From Pseudomonas sp. NFACC02 (GTDB lineage: Bacteria > Pseudomonadota > Gammaproteobacteria > Pseudomonadales > Pseudomonadaceae), in contig NZ_FOEO01000011.1 in the NCBI RefSeq assembly GCF_900110765.1, positions 62,001 to 126,000 on the forward strand: DNA of 64,000 nucleotides, written 5' to 3'. Below the pieces are notes generated by a model. It was given only the letters and a program-made list of their open reading frames with translations. It searched no databases and was not told the origin of the DNA. The position numbers were made by a program, and so were the translations under genes. This document shows positions 1-8,538 of this stretch, piece after piece (position 1 is the first letter of the stretch; each line of letters begins with the position of its first letter).

Positions 1-56
1 AGAGCATCCCCCTCCTAAGGGGAAGGTTGCAGGTTCGAACCCCGCCTGGGACACCA
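1..56 (+). tRNA. tRNA-Arg(CCU), 5' end outside the window
   Basis: Only the 3' part is present: the end of the D arm, a complete anticodon arm, variable loop, T arm and acceptor 3' strand. The anticodon stem (7-11 with 19-23) encloses the seven-base loop CTCCTAA, giving anticodon CCT (CCU in RNA), which reads AGG. The T loop TTCGAAC is canonical, and the 3' end GGGACACCA has an encoded CCA at 54-56. The strand follows from the arm order. The 5' half (about 20 bases) lies before position 1. Confidence 0.93.
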
Positions 57-370
57 TATAATCAAGCCGTTTAGCTGGATTTCCTGATAGCTCGTCGATT
101 GAGTCTTCTCACGAGTTCCCATTCTGGGTCCCACTTCCGTGGGCGTTCGGTATTCAGTCAACTTTTCAATGGAATCGGATTCTTCTGGTCGATTTCGAAA
201 TTGATGCCCTGGCCGTTCTCCCTCCCTGTGTAATCGAACCCCAATGGAAAAGTCATTGTGTATTCGACTGACCCCTGCGTCGGATTTGACCCGCACGCTG
301 CGTAAAAATGATGACTGTTTCCTGCGGTGGCGCCAGGCTGTAATCGACCAAAAGCGAGCACAAGAGGTCG
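57..370. other. Intergenic stretch after tRNA-Arg, no gene recognised
   Basis: About 315 bases between the tRNA 3' end and the first recognisable part of the decayed oxygenase. The short open frames in either direction have no recognisable protein features. The stretch may hold the highly degraded 5' portion of the oxygenase gene, but it is too short to encode the missing N-terminal half. No clear terminator or repeat is seen. Confidence 0.5.
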
Positions 371-675
371 GTAATCCTGCACCGCGACCTCTATGGAGAC
401 ATTATGTTTCCCGTGCAGATGGCTATCCTCCTGTCTGAGCCTGATGACGATTTTAGCGGCGGCGAATTCGTGCTGACCGAACAACGGCCACGGATGCAGT
501 CCAGGGTCAGCGTAGTGCCGTTGCGCAAGGGCGATGCCGTGATTTTTTCTGTCAATCGCAGGCCCGTGAAGGGGGGGGTAGAGGCTTCTACTCCGTGTTC
601 ACCCGCCACAGCGTGAGCGAGGTGCGGGCGGGGGACCGGTTTACCTTGGGGGTGATATTCCATGATGCGCAGTGA
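371..675 (+). pseudogene. 2OG-Fe(II) oxygenase remnant (PF09859-like), truncated and frameshifted
   Basis: The first part reads ILHRDLYGDIMFPVQMAILL, then LSEPDDDFSGGEFVLTEQRP, and continues as RMQSRVSVVPLRKGDAVIF. This is the C-terminal half of the bacterial 2OG-Fe(II) oxygenase family usually found beside ada-type genes. After a run of eight G at 571-578 the frame changes and the homology resumes as RGFYSVFTRHSVSEVRAG and FTLGVIFHDAQ, stopping at 673-675. The metal-binding HxD (HRD, about 380-388) and the later His (RHSVS) survive. However, the N-terminal half is missing and an in-frame stop lies at 341-343. It directly precedes the ada-like gene. The family assignment is from memory of the sequence pattern. 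Confidence 0.75.
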
Positions 676-773
676 TGGAACGGCCAATGTGTCGGATTTG
701 AAAGCAAGACTCGGAGTTTTAAGGCAGCTTATTAGCGATAGGTTGTTACAAATCGCGAACATAGGGCATTGCC

Positions 774-1865
774 ATGGACTGCGTTGAAGACCAAACCATC
801 CAACCGGTACTGAGGTCCGAGGACGATCCGCGCTGGAATATCCTCGTAAACCGTCAGGCTGACGCGAATCTCGATTTTGTCTACGGAGTTCTGACCACCG
901 GGGTTTATTGCAGGCCCTTCAGTCCGACCAAGCTGCCTCGGCCAGAGAATGTCCTGTTTTTTGACACCGCAGCAGAAGCCGAGAGGGCTGGGTTTCGCCC
1001 CTCCAAACGCAACAGCAGCAACCCGGAGGTCGTCGCTCAGAAGCACGCCGCGGCAGTTGCCGAAGCGTGTCGGCTCATCGATACATCGGACACGGTACTC
1101 AACCTGGGCGATCTGGCCGAGCAGGTGGGCATGAGCAGCTTCCACTTCCACCGCGTGTTCAAGAAGCTTACGGGCCTGACGCCTAAAGCCTACAGCGTCG
1201 CTTCATTGCGTTCGCGCGTCAGAGACCAGCTTTCGCTGAGTGGCACCATTACCGACGCTCTCTATGAGGCTGGCTATAACTCCAATAGCCGATTCTATGA
1301 GGCGTCACAAAACATCCTCGGCATGAAGCCCTCCGAGTACCGCGCCGGGGGCGCCAACGTGGATATCAAATTTGCACTGGGCGAAAGCTCGCTGGGTTCG
1401 ATTCTGGTGGCCACCAGTGCGCGTGGTATTTGTGCCATTTTGTTGGGCGATGACCCCAATGCGCTGGTAGAGAGCTTTCAGGACCAGTTTCCCAACGCCA
1501 ACCTTATCGGCGGCGACGCCGAGTTCGAGGCGATGGTGGCCATTGTCGTCGGCTTTGTCGAATCGCCAGGTACAGGCCTTGCGCTTCCGTTGGATATCCG
1601 TGGCACCGTATTCCAGGAGCGGGTGTGGCAGGCGCTTAGGGATATTCCCGCGGGAACGACCGAAACCTATTCTCAGGTCGCCGCGAGAATAGGCATGCCT
1701 GCCGCAACCCGTGCAGTGGCCAACGCATGCGGGGCCAACAAGCTGGCGGTGGCGATCCCCTGTCACCGCGTGGTGCGCAGTGATGGATCGTTGTCCGGCT
1801 ACCGATGGGGAGTGGAGCGTAAGCGCAAGTTGATCGAGCGCGAGAAGAGTATGCACACTTCATAG
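774..1865 (+). CDS. ada: Ada-type protein: degenerate methylphosphotriester domain, AraC HTH, O6-methylguanine methyltransferase
   Basis: The 363 residues follow the E. coli Ada layout: N-terminal sensor domain (about 15-85), AraC-type helix-turn-helix (about 90-190) and C-terminal O6-alkylguanine methyltransferase (about 195-355). The transferase active site AIPCHRVV is intact (Cys330), with the downstream SGYRWG motif. In the sensor domain, E. coli Ada binds zinc with four Cys (38, 42, 69, 72) and accepts methyl groups on Cys38. Here the acceptor equivalent is kept (YCRP, Cys46), but the other three positions are Ser50, Ser77 and Asn80 (CRPFS and RPSKRN instead of CRPSC and RPCxRC). Base removal from O6-methylguanine should work, whereas methyl-switched activation of the adaptive response is doubtful. 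It lies just downstream of the decayed oxygenase. An ATG at 774 gives the natural N-terminus. Confidence 0.9.
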   Translation: MDCVEDQTIQPVLRSEDDPRWNILVNRQADANLDFVYGVLTTGVYCRPFSPTKLPRPENVLFFDTAAEAERAGFRPSKRNSSNPEVVAQKHAAAVAEACRLIDTSDTVLNLGDLAEQVGMSSFHFHRVFKKLTGLTPKAYSVASLRSRVRDQLSLSGTITDALYEAGYNSNSRFYEASQNILGMKPSEYRAGGANVDIKFALGESSLGSILVATSARGICAILLGDDPNALVESFQDQFPNANLIGGDAEFEAMVAIVVGFVESPGTGLALPLDIRGTVFQERVWQALRDIPAGTTETYSQVAARIGMPAATRAVANACGANKLAVAIPCHRVVRSDGSLSGYRWGVERKRKLIEREKSMHTS

Positions 1866-1942
1866 ATGAACGAATGAGCAGCCCCGACAATGACCGCTAC
1901 CCTCAGCGATTGTTGCCTTTCACTGATACGCACCGTATGAAC

Positions 1943-1977
1943 AAAAAAGCCACGGGCTTTCAACCCGTGGCTTTTTC
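1943..1977. terminator. Bidirectional intrinsic terminator between ada and mqo
   Basis: The perfect 8-bp stem GCCACGGG (1949-1956) / CCCGTGGC (1964-1971) has a 7-base loop. It is flanked by six A on the left (1943-1948) and five T on the right (1972-1976), so it can end both the rightward ada transcript and the leftward mqo transcript. Confidence 0.9.
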
Positions 1978-2014
1978 TTTACCGCGTATCAATGCCGGCA
2001 GGCGGCAGCGGGGT

Positions 2015-3655
2015 TTACAGTGCCATGTCGTTCGCTGGCTTGCTTTCAACCGGCGTGGACGGCGTCGCTGTGCTGGTGCCAACGCTCTGGTCAATGACCG
2101 GAGGCTTGCCCAGTTGCAGGACTTCAGCGGTGTAGTTCCACTCTTGCTGAACAGCAGCTGGCGAGTCGTTCAGCTTGGTGCCGTAGCTCGGCACGATCTG
2201 ACGGATTTTCGCTTGCCACTCAGGTGTTGCTACCTGGGTTTTGAAGATCTTTTCCAGCACGTTCAGCATGATCGGAGCGGCGGTCGAAGCGCCTGGCGAT
2301 GCGCCCAGCAGCGCAGCGATGGTGCCGTCCTGAGAAGAGACAACTTCGGTACCCAGCTTGAGCACGCCGCCCTTGTCCGCGTCACGCTTGATGATCTGCA
2401 CGCGCTGACCGGCCTGCCACAGGCGCCAGTCTTCTTTTTTGGCGTGCGGGAAGTACTCCTGCAGCGCCTTGAAGCGGTCGTCGTCGGACAGCATCAGTTG
2501 ACCAGCGAGGTACTCGACGAGCGGGTACTGGTCGATACCGACCTTGGTCATTGGCCAGAAGTTGTGTGTGGTCATGCTGCTGAACAGGTCCAGGTACGAA
2601 CCTTCTTTCAGGAACTTGGTGGAGAACGTGGCGAACGGGCCAAACAGGATCACGCGCTTGCCGTCGAGCACGCGGGTGTCCAGGTGTGGCACCGACATCG
2701 GTGGCGCGCCGGTGGAGGCGATGCCATAGGCCTTGGCCATGTGCTGCATGGCGACGGTCGGGTTCTCAGTCACCAGGAACGAACCGCCGACCGGGAAGCC
2801 TGCGTAGTCGCGAGCCTCGGGGATGCCGGATTTCTGCAGCAGCTTCAGTGCGCCGCCGCCGGCGCCGATGAACAGGAACTTGGCATCGGTACCCGAGGTG
2901 GTGCCGTCTTTCAGGTTCTTGTACTCAACGTGCCAGGAGCCGTCTTCGTTACGCGTGATGTCGTTGACTTCGCTGGACAACTTCAAGTCGAAGTTCGGGC
3001 GGGTCTGCAGATAAGACACGTATTGACGGGTAACTTCGCCCCAGTTGACGTCGGTACCGATCGGGGTCCAGGTGGTCGCCAGCTTCTGGGAAGGGTCGCG
3101 GCCTTCCATCATCAGGGGAACCCACTTGGCGATCTGTGCCGGGTCTTCGGAGTACTGCATCGGGCGGAACAGCGGGCTGGCTTGCAGCGCGTCGTAACGC
3201 TTCTTCAGGAATTTGATGTTGTCATCGCCCCACACGAAGCTCATGTGCGGTGTGGTATTGATGAACGAAGGCGGGTTCTTCAGAACGCTCTGGCGCACTT
3301 GCCAGGACAGGAACTGACGCGTGACCTGGAAGGCTTCGTTGATCTCGATGGCCTTGGAGATGTTGACGTTGCCGTCTTTGTCTTCTGGCGTGTAATTCAG
3401 CTCGGCCAGGCCCGAATGACCGGTACCGGCGTTGTTCCAGCCGTTGGAGCTTTCTTCGGCGACGGCGTCCAGGCGCTCGACCATTTCCATCGACCAGCCC
3501 GGCTCCAGCTCGTTGAGCCAGACACCCAGGGTCGAACTCATGATGCCGCCACCGATCAACAGGACATCGACTTTCTTGCTTTCGGCAGCATGGGCTTGCA
3601 GGAAGGTTGCCGAAATCGCCAGGCCCAGCAGGGCCTTGCTCGTTTTCTTGAACAT
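2015..3655 (-). CDS. mqo: Malate:quinone oxidoreductase
   Basis: FAD-dependent, membrane-associated oxidation of malate to oxaloacetate with electrons passed to quinone (TCA cycle). The 546-residue product has the N-terminal dinucleotide-binding motif [16 protein letters not shown] (about 29-44) and the Mqo hallmarks [27 protein letters not shown] and [16 protein letters not shown]. The N-terminus ([20 protein letters not shown] then AHAAES) looks like a cleavable signal peptide, a feature of the longer Pseudomonas Mqo subgroup. The C-terminal tail after about 520 is rich in Ser/Thr/Pro and probably disordered. The ATG at 3655 was chosen because it begins this signal-like segment; a longer reading frame upstream has no such features. 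The gene stands alone and shares its terminator with ada. Confidence 0.96.
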   Translation of the reverse strand: MFKKTSKALLGLAISATFLQAHAAESKKVDVLLIGGGIMSSTLGVWLNELEPGWSMEMVERLDAVAEESSNGWNNAGTGHSGLAELNYTPEDKDGNVNISKAIEINEAFQVTRQFLSWQVRQSVLKNPPSFINTTPHMSFVWGDDNIKFLKKRYDALQASPLFRPMQYSEDPAQIAKWVPLMMEGRDPSQKLATTWTPIGTDVNWGEVTRQYVSYLQTRPNFDLKLSSEVNDITRNEDGSWHVEYKNLKDGTTSGTDAKFLFIGAGGGALKLLQKSGIPEARDYAGFPVGGSFLVTENPTVAMQHMAKAYGIASTGAPPMSVPHLDTRVLDGKRVILFGPFATFSTKFLKEGSYLDLFSSMTTHNFWPMTKVGIDQYPLVEYLAGQLMLSDDDRFKALQEYFPHAKKEDWRLWQAGQRVQIIKRDADKGGVLKLGTEVVSSQDGTIAALLGASPGASTAAPIMLNVLEKIFKTQVATPEWQAKIRQIVPSYGTKLNDSPAAVQQEWNYTAEVLQLGKPPVIDQSVGTSTATPSTPVESKPANDMAL

Positions 3656-4038
3656 TGAGTCATCCAATAGATAGAAAGTTATCCACCTGCAACCTTCATC
3701 AGGCAACGTTCCGCCAGGCTGCAACCCTGTTCGGGGTACATGTGGCTGAAGGCTTCGCTCTCAGAAGACGAGGAGGCAGGGTCGGGAAGTCGGTGAATCG
3801 GGGACCTCCCGTTCTATGTCCCTCGGCGCTGGCTTTTTATTCGATCATTGGATTCAGCAGCTTGAGTAAACATCTATACCCCCTCAGGACTCGGTCATCA
3901 GGTCCAAGCAATCTGCGGGAGGGGCCGGGATTGTACCCGAAATGAGATTCGCGACAAATCAGACGACCATTTAGTCAATTAGCCAATTTGTCTCAGGGGG
4001 CTAAAGGGTGGCTGCGGTGTCTGCATTCACGCAGTTTT
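3656..4038. other. Intergenic region upstream of mqo
   Basis: About 380 bases carrying the presumed leftward mqo promoter. No convincing gene is present. A hexameric promoter could not be assigned with confidence. Confidence 0.5.
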
Positions 4039-4127
4039 GTGGAAGCCGGCTTGCTGGCGAACGTATCCTTTCAGCCACATCGACAGTGGCTGACAGTTAT
4101 CCATTCGTCAGCAAGCTGGCTCCCACA
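4039..4127. repeat. REP doublet (inverted pair of Pseudomonas REP sequences)
   Basis: The head sequence GGAAGCCGGCTTGCTGGCGA (4041-4060) is matched in inverted orientation by TCGTCAGCAAGCTGGCTCCC near 4106-4125. The unit lies between the chemoreceptor stop and the mqo upstream region, and can fold as one long hairpin at the 3' end of the leftward chemoreceptor transcript. Confidence 0.85.
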
Positions 4128-4140
4128 GGGCGACCGAGAA

Positions 4141-5781
4141 TCAAAGGGTGAACTTGCCCACCATGGCGTTGAACGACACCGCCAGACGCGACAGTTCCTG
4201 GCTGGAGGCGTTGGTCTGGTTGGCGCCTGCGGCGGTCTGGGCCGACAGGTCCTGAATGTTCACCAGGTTGCGGTCTACTTCACGGGCCACCTGGGCCTGT
4301 TCCTCGGCGGCACTGGCAATGACCAGGTTGCGCTCGTTGATCTGGCTGACACCCTCGCTGATGCGTTCCAGCGCCAGACCTGCTTCGGTGGCCAGCGTCT
4401 GGGTATTGACGGCAATGGACTGGCTCTTGCCCATGGCCTGCACGGCCTCGTCGGCGCCATTACGCACTTGGGTGATCATCGATTCGATTTCGCCGGTCGA
4501 CACCTGAGTACGATGGGCGAGGGCACGGACTTCGTCGGCGACCACCGCAAAACCGCGGCCCTGTTCACCGGCGCGCGCCGCTTCGATGGCGGCGTTGAGG
4601 GCCAGCAGGTTGGTCTGTTCGGCGATGCCGCGAATCACATCCAGCACCTTGGTGATGTCACGAATCTGGCCGGCGAGGGCTTCGACACGTTGCGTCGAAT
4701 CGTTGATTTCCAACGTCATGGTGTTCATTGCGCTCACCGCTTGCTGCACCTGATGCTGGCCTTTCACCGCGTCGTCGGCGGTCTGGGCCGATACTTGCGA
4801 GGCGCTGGCAGCGTTCCGGGCAACTTCTTCCACTGCGGCGGTCATCTGGTTCACCGCGGTTGCCGCTTGCTGGATCTCGTCGTTCTGGCGCTGCAAGCCT
4901 TGGGTGCTGTCCTCGGTGACTGCGGTCAGCTCTTCCGCAGCGGACGCCAACTGATCCGACGCGTTGGCAATCTGCTGCACTGTGCCTTTAAGGTTGCCCT
5001 GCATGTTGGACAACGCCATGAGCAACTGACCGGTTTCGTCCTGTCCGCCCAGAGCGATGGCTTGGGTCAGGTCACCGCTGGCCACTCGTGCTGCGCTTTC
5101 CACGGACTGGTAGATCGGGCGGGTAATCATGCGCGTCACGATCAGGCCCAGCGCGATGGCGCAAATCACTGCGATCAGGGAGCCGACAATCAGCACCCAG
5201 GTGATCTGACGGTCCAGGTCTACCCCGGCCTGATTCGCTTCGGCGGCCTGACGAATGTTGGACTCGAGCATGACTTTCAGCTCACCGATGGTCTTGCGGT
5301 ACGGCGGCGTGACGCTGCTGGCGGCCAGTCTGGCAGCCTGCTCGATGTCGCCGCTTTGCAGCACTGTCAGCGCGTTTTGTGCAGCATTAACGTAAGCGAC
5401 CCAGTCACGTTCGAAATCGTCGCCAGCGGTTTTTTCATCAGCCTCCAGAGGCGTCGACCGATAGATGCGAAATTCATTCTCTGCCTGCGCCTGGTTCTCC
5501 TTGAACGATTGAAGGGCCGAGCTGATTTCTTCCGGACTGGCTTTGAGTGCGCTCAGGCTAATGGCCTTGAAAAAATCGCGGTTGGTGGCGATGACGTTGG
5601 CTTTAACGGAGTCCACCTTGACAATCGTTGTCAAATTATCGCTGACAGTGTTCTGAAACAGGTCGTACAGGCGCGACACACCATTCTGTCCCAACATTCC
5701 CACCGCGATGGTGATCAAGGCGCACAGGCTAAACGCGAACAACAGTTTGGACTTGAGTTTCAGATTGATTAGCCAGGTCAT
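4141..5781 (-). CDS. Methyl-accepting chemotaxis protein, four-helix-bundle sensor
   Basis: The product is 546 residues, a transmembrane chemoreceptor that controls CheA. TM1 is at about 11-31, followed by a periplasmic domain of about 160 residues with 4HB_MCP character (no Cache fold evident). TM2 is at about 193-215, then a HAMP domain to about 270 and a long cytoplasmic coiled coil. The signalling hairpin is near residues 380-425 (GIAEQTNLLALNAAIEAARA then GEQGRGFAVVADEVRALA). It ends in KFTL with no CheR-binding pentapeptide. The ligand cannot be inferred. A FliA-type promoter lies 55-82 bp upstream (5837-5863), linking the gene to the flagellar regulon. Confidence 0.95.
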   Translation of the reverse strand: MTWLINLKLKSKLLFAFSLCALITIAVGMLGQNGVSRLYDLFQNTVSDNLTTIVKVDSVKANVIATNRDFFKAISLSALKASPEEISSALQSFKENQAQAENEFRIYRSTPLEADEKTAGDDFERDWVAYVNAAQNALTVLQSGDIEQAARLAASSVTPPYRKTIGELKVMLESNIRQAAEANQAGVDLDRQITWVLIVGSLIAVICAIALGLIVTRMITRPIYQSVESAARVASGDLTQAIALGGQDETGQLLMALSNMQGNLKGTVQQIANASDQLASAAEELTAVTEDSTQGLQRQNDEIQQAATAVNQMTAAVEEVARNAASASQVSAQTADDAVKGQHQVQQAVSAMNTMTLEINDSTQRVEALAGQIRDITKVLDVIRGIAEQTNLLALNAAIEAARAGEQGRGFAVVADEVRALAHRTQVSTGEIESMITQVRNGADEAVQAMGKSQSIAVNTQTLATEAGLALERISEGVSQINERNLVIASAAEEQAQVAREVDRNLVNIQDLSAQTAAGANQTNASSQELSRLAVSFNAMVGKFTL

Positions 5782-5836
5782 GACGATTACTCGGAGCAGG
5801 ATAAGAGTGGGTGACGTAGAGACACCGCTTTCATCC

Positions 5837-5863
5837 CTATCGGCGGGGCAGTGAGGGACTTTA
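5837..5863 (-). promoter_or_regulatory. Sigma-28 (FliA) promoter of the chemoreceptor gene
   Basis: On the minus strand the sequence is TAAAGTCC, 11 bases, then GCCGATAG. This matches the FliA consensus TAAAGTTT-N11-GCCGATAA at 13 of 16 positions with exact spacing. It ends about 55 bp before the ATG at 5781. Confidence 0.85.
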
Positions 5864-6244
5864 CATAAATTGAGATTCTGTTGATGAGCGTCACTGTCCG
5901 GTCGCTTTAAACGTGATAACGGGTCCCTGCGCGCGCGTCGCTGCGGCGCTCATCTTTCCCGATTCGGGACTGAGATTGGCGTTACGGCGCTGTCGCCAGG
6001 ATCGGAGTGCGGCGTCTGGCATTCGCATTTTCCCGCTGCGATCTCCTAAGCTTTACCCCCGCGCCGCCGATAACCCGGACAAGCGGCGTCTTGCCGCACC
6101 TGAACAGGCCAGAGCTTTCGTGAAATAGCTTGATGGCAAATTGATGTTGGCTATCATTCGCCCGCCAAAAAAACGGGAGCGATGAAGCTGACCCGTTGTG
6201 TAATTGCCCCTGGGCTGATTTTCTCTCCCGTGACAGGAATCTCG
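5864..6244. other. Intergenic region between divergent chemoreceptor and response-regulator genes
   Basis: Apart from the sigma-28 promoter on its left side, no gene or strong palindrome is seen. It must contain the rightward promoter for the REC-TPR/kinase operon, but no confident hexamers were identified. Confidence 0.45.
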
Positions 6245-7849
6245 ATGCTGGCGTGGAACCAAAAAAGCTTTCTGATCGTCGATGATTTCTCCGATTTCCG
6301 CAGTTCGGTCAGGTCGATGCTGCGCGAGTTGGGCGTCAAGGAAGTGGACACCGCCGACACCGGCGAACAGGCGCTGAAGATGTGCTCGCAGAAGCGCTAT
6401 GACTTCATCCTGCACGATTTCAACCTGGGCGATGGCAAGAAGAACGGTCAGCAGGTGCTCGAAGACCTGATGACTGACAAATTGATCAGTCACGAAAGCG
6501 TCTTTGTCATGGTCACCGCTGAAAACAGTCAGGCGATGGTCATGAGTGCGCTGGAGTGGGAGCCCGATGCTTACCTGACCAAACCGTTCAACCGCGCAAG
6601 CCTGGCGCAGCGCCTGGAAAAGATCGTGCAGCGCAAGAACCTGCTCAAGCCGATTCTTCAGGCACTGGACCGCAGCAAGCCCGCCGAAGTGCTGGCAGCG
6701 TGTGTGAACCTGACCAAACAGGACCCACGGTTTGCGCCGCTGTGCCTGCGATACAAGGCTGACGCCCTGCGTGATCTGAACCAGCATGAGCCGCTGGAAG
6801 CGTTTCTCAAATCGATCCTGGCCGACCGACCACAACCTTGGGCCTACGCGGCACTGGGGAAATTGCTGTTCAAGCGCGGGCGCAACGCCGAGGCGCAGGC
6901 GGTCTACGAGGAAGCCATCCGTGCGTTCAACGCGATGCCAGTGTTGTTCGACGGTCTGGCCGATGTGCTGATCGCCAGCGGTGACAAAAAACGCGCACAG
7001 AAGATGCTCGAAGAGGCCGTCCGGCTTTCCCCTTACGCGGTACGGCGTCAACGCCTACTCGGCCAGTTGGCGCTGGAAAACCAGGATTTCGATGGCGCTT
7101 CCAAGGCGTACCGTCAGGCGGTTGCGCAAGGTCAGTTTTCGCGATTCAAGGACCCGGAAACCAACCTCGGCCTGGCCCAGGCGTTGATCAGTCGTGGCGG
7201 TGAGCGTGGTCTGGACGCGCGCACCCGTGTCGAAATCAACACGACGCTCAGTGAAGTCGCCAAGGAGCACACCCACGATGCCGGCCTGCAAGTGCGGGCA
7301 CGTTTGATGAAAGCCACCAGCGTGGCGGGTTCCGATCCGGAAATGGCGGCCAAGCTGACCGAGCAGGCCATGGCGCGTCTGGAAGGCATGGAACAGTTTC
7401 TGAGCGCCGACGCGGCGCTGGCCGTGGCGGCGCAGCTTAAACAGCTGGGCCAGGAATCCGCAGGGGCCGGCATTCTGAAAAGCTGCGCGGAAATCTACGG
7501 TGACGATCCGCAGGTCATGCAGGGCATCGCCAGGCAAACCGACGATCCGGAAATCCTGAGCGCGGGCAAGGCCGCCATTGACCTGAACCTGCAGGGCATT
7601 CGCAGCTACCGCGCGGGCAAGCTCGGCGAGGCGCAGGACCTGTTCCGTCAGGCGCTGGCGCTGCAACCGAAGAACATCAGTATTGCGCTGAACATGGCCC
7701 AGGCGCTGCTGCACGTGGGTGTGCAGAACCTCGATACGGCCAGCCTGCTGGAGTGCCAGAACAGTCTGAAAATGGTGGGCAAGATGCCCGAGACCGATCC
7801 ACGTTACGACCGTTATCAAAAACTGCGACTCAGGGCGTTTGGCGAATGA
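6245..7849 (+). CDS. Response regulator with C-terminal TPR repeats
   Basis: The product is 534 residues. The N-terminal receiver domain (1 to about 130) has the acidic pocket Asp13/Asp14, phospho-acceptor Asp58 (FILHDFNLGDG), Thr91 (VMVTAE) and Lys113 (LTKPFN). The remainder, about 400 residues, is helical with tetratricopeptide character (for example YKADALRDLNQHEPLEAFLK, WAYAALGKLLFKRGRNAEAQ, GIRSYRAGKLGEAQDLFRQA). There is no DNA-binding or enzymatic output domain, so output is probably through protein-protein contact. The ATG at 6245 (MLAWNQKSFLIVDD) starts the receiver correctly, with an AGGAA-like ribosome site upstream. Its stop overlaps the kinase start by 4 bp (ATGA). The physiological role is not known to me. 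Confidence 0.88.
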   Translation: MLAWNQKSFLIVDDFSDFRSSVRSMLRELGVKEVDTADTGEQALKMCSQKRYDFILHDFNLGDGKKNGQQVLEDLMTDKLISHESVFVMVTAENSQAMVMSALEWEPDAYLTKPFNRASLAQRLEKIVQRKNLLKPILQALDRSKPAEVLAACVNLTKQDPRFAPLCLRYKADALRDLNQHEPLEAFLKSILADRPQPWAYAALGKLLFKRGRNAEAQAVYEEAIRAFNAMPVLFDGLADVLIASGDKKRAQKMLEEAVRLSPYAVRRQRLLGQLALENQDFDGASKAYRQAVAQGQFSRFKDPETNLGLAQALISRGGERGLDARTRVEINTTLSEVAKEHTHDAGLQVRARLMKATSVAGSDPEMAAKLTEQAMARLEGMEQFLSADAALAVAAQLKQLGQESAGAGILKSCAEIYGDDPQVMQGIARQTDDPEILSAGKAAIDLNLQGIRSYRAGKLGEAQDLFRQALALQPKNISIALNMAQALLHVGVQNLDTASLLECQNSLKMVGKMPETDPRYDRYQKLRLRAFGE

Positions 7850-8538
7850 GCGATCAGGAAACGGGGCTCGATTTCTCCATGGTGATTGCCTCCACCGTGC
7901 ATGACATGAAGAACTCGCTGGCGTCGTTGATTCAGGCGCATGGGCAGTGGGTCAAGGCGCTCCCCGAGGCGCAACGTGGCACGGCGGAGCAGGGCGTGAT
8001 CGACTACGAGTTCGCGCACCTGAACGGTAAGTTGGTGCAGCTGTTGGGCCTGTACAAGCTGGGTATCAACCAGTTGCCGTTACGCCCGGACTACCACGAA
8101 CTGGACGACTTCATCGAGGCACAACTGGCATTTCATCAAGAGGTGCTGGACAGCCGTGGCATCATTGCGCGTTTGCGCGTGGATGACTTCGGCTTGCCGG
8201 GTTTCTTCGACCGCGAACTGATCGGCTCGGTGGTGTCGAACGTGGTCATCAACGCGATCCGGTTTGCCCGTGAGCAAGTGCTGATCAGCGCACGTCAGGT
8301 CGGCGAGCAATTGGTGATCAGCATCAACGACGACGGCCCGGGTTTTCCAGAGCCGATGATCGAACACCAGACCGACTATGTGCTGGGCATCAATCCGAGC
8401 AGCGGCAGTACCGGCCTTGGTCTTTATTTCGCGGCGAATATCGCCAAACAGCATCAGCGCCAGGGCGTGAAGGGGCACATCGAGATCGCCAACGGCGGCG
8501 AGCTGGGCGGCGGGTTGTTCAGCCTGTATTTGCCGTAA
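7846..8538 (+). CDS. Small soluble sensor histidine kinase, partner of the REC-TPR regulator
   Basis: The 230-residue protein has no membrane segment or separate sensor domain. The H box is STVHDMKNSLASL (His19). The GHKL ATPase follows, with N box VVINAIRFA, G1 box DDGPGFPEP and G2 box GSTGLGLYFAANIA. The ATG at 7846 overlaps the regulator stop (ATGA), so the two are translationally coupled and almost certainly a cognate pair. Without a sensor domain, the signal must come from a partner protein, possibly through the regulator's TPR region. Confidence 0.87.
   Translation: MSDQETGLDFSMVIASTVHDMKNSLASLIQAHGQWVKALPEAQRGTAEQGVIDYEFAHLNGKLVQLLGLYKLGINQLPLRPDYHELDDFIEAQLAFHQEVLDSRGIIARLRVDDFGLPGFFDRELIGSVVSNVVINAIRFAREQVLISARQVGEQLVISINDDGPGFPEPMIEHQTDYVLGINPSSGSTGLGLYFAANIAKQHQRQGVKGHIEIANGGELGGGLFSLYLP

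Noticed and set aside
1874..5772. Two very long rightward reading frames (each about 594 codons) opposite mqo and the chemoreceptor
   Set aside because: They are antisense shadows of high-GC coding sequence; their products lack any domain and are rich in His/Gln/Arg from reversed codons, while the leftward genes are clear.
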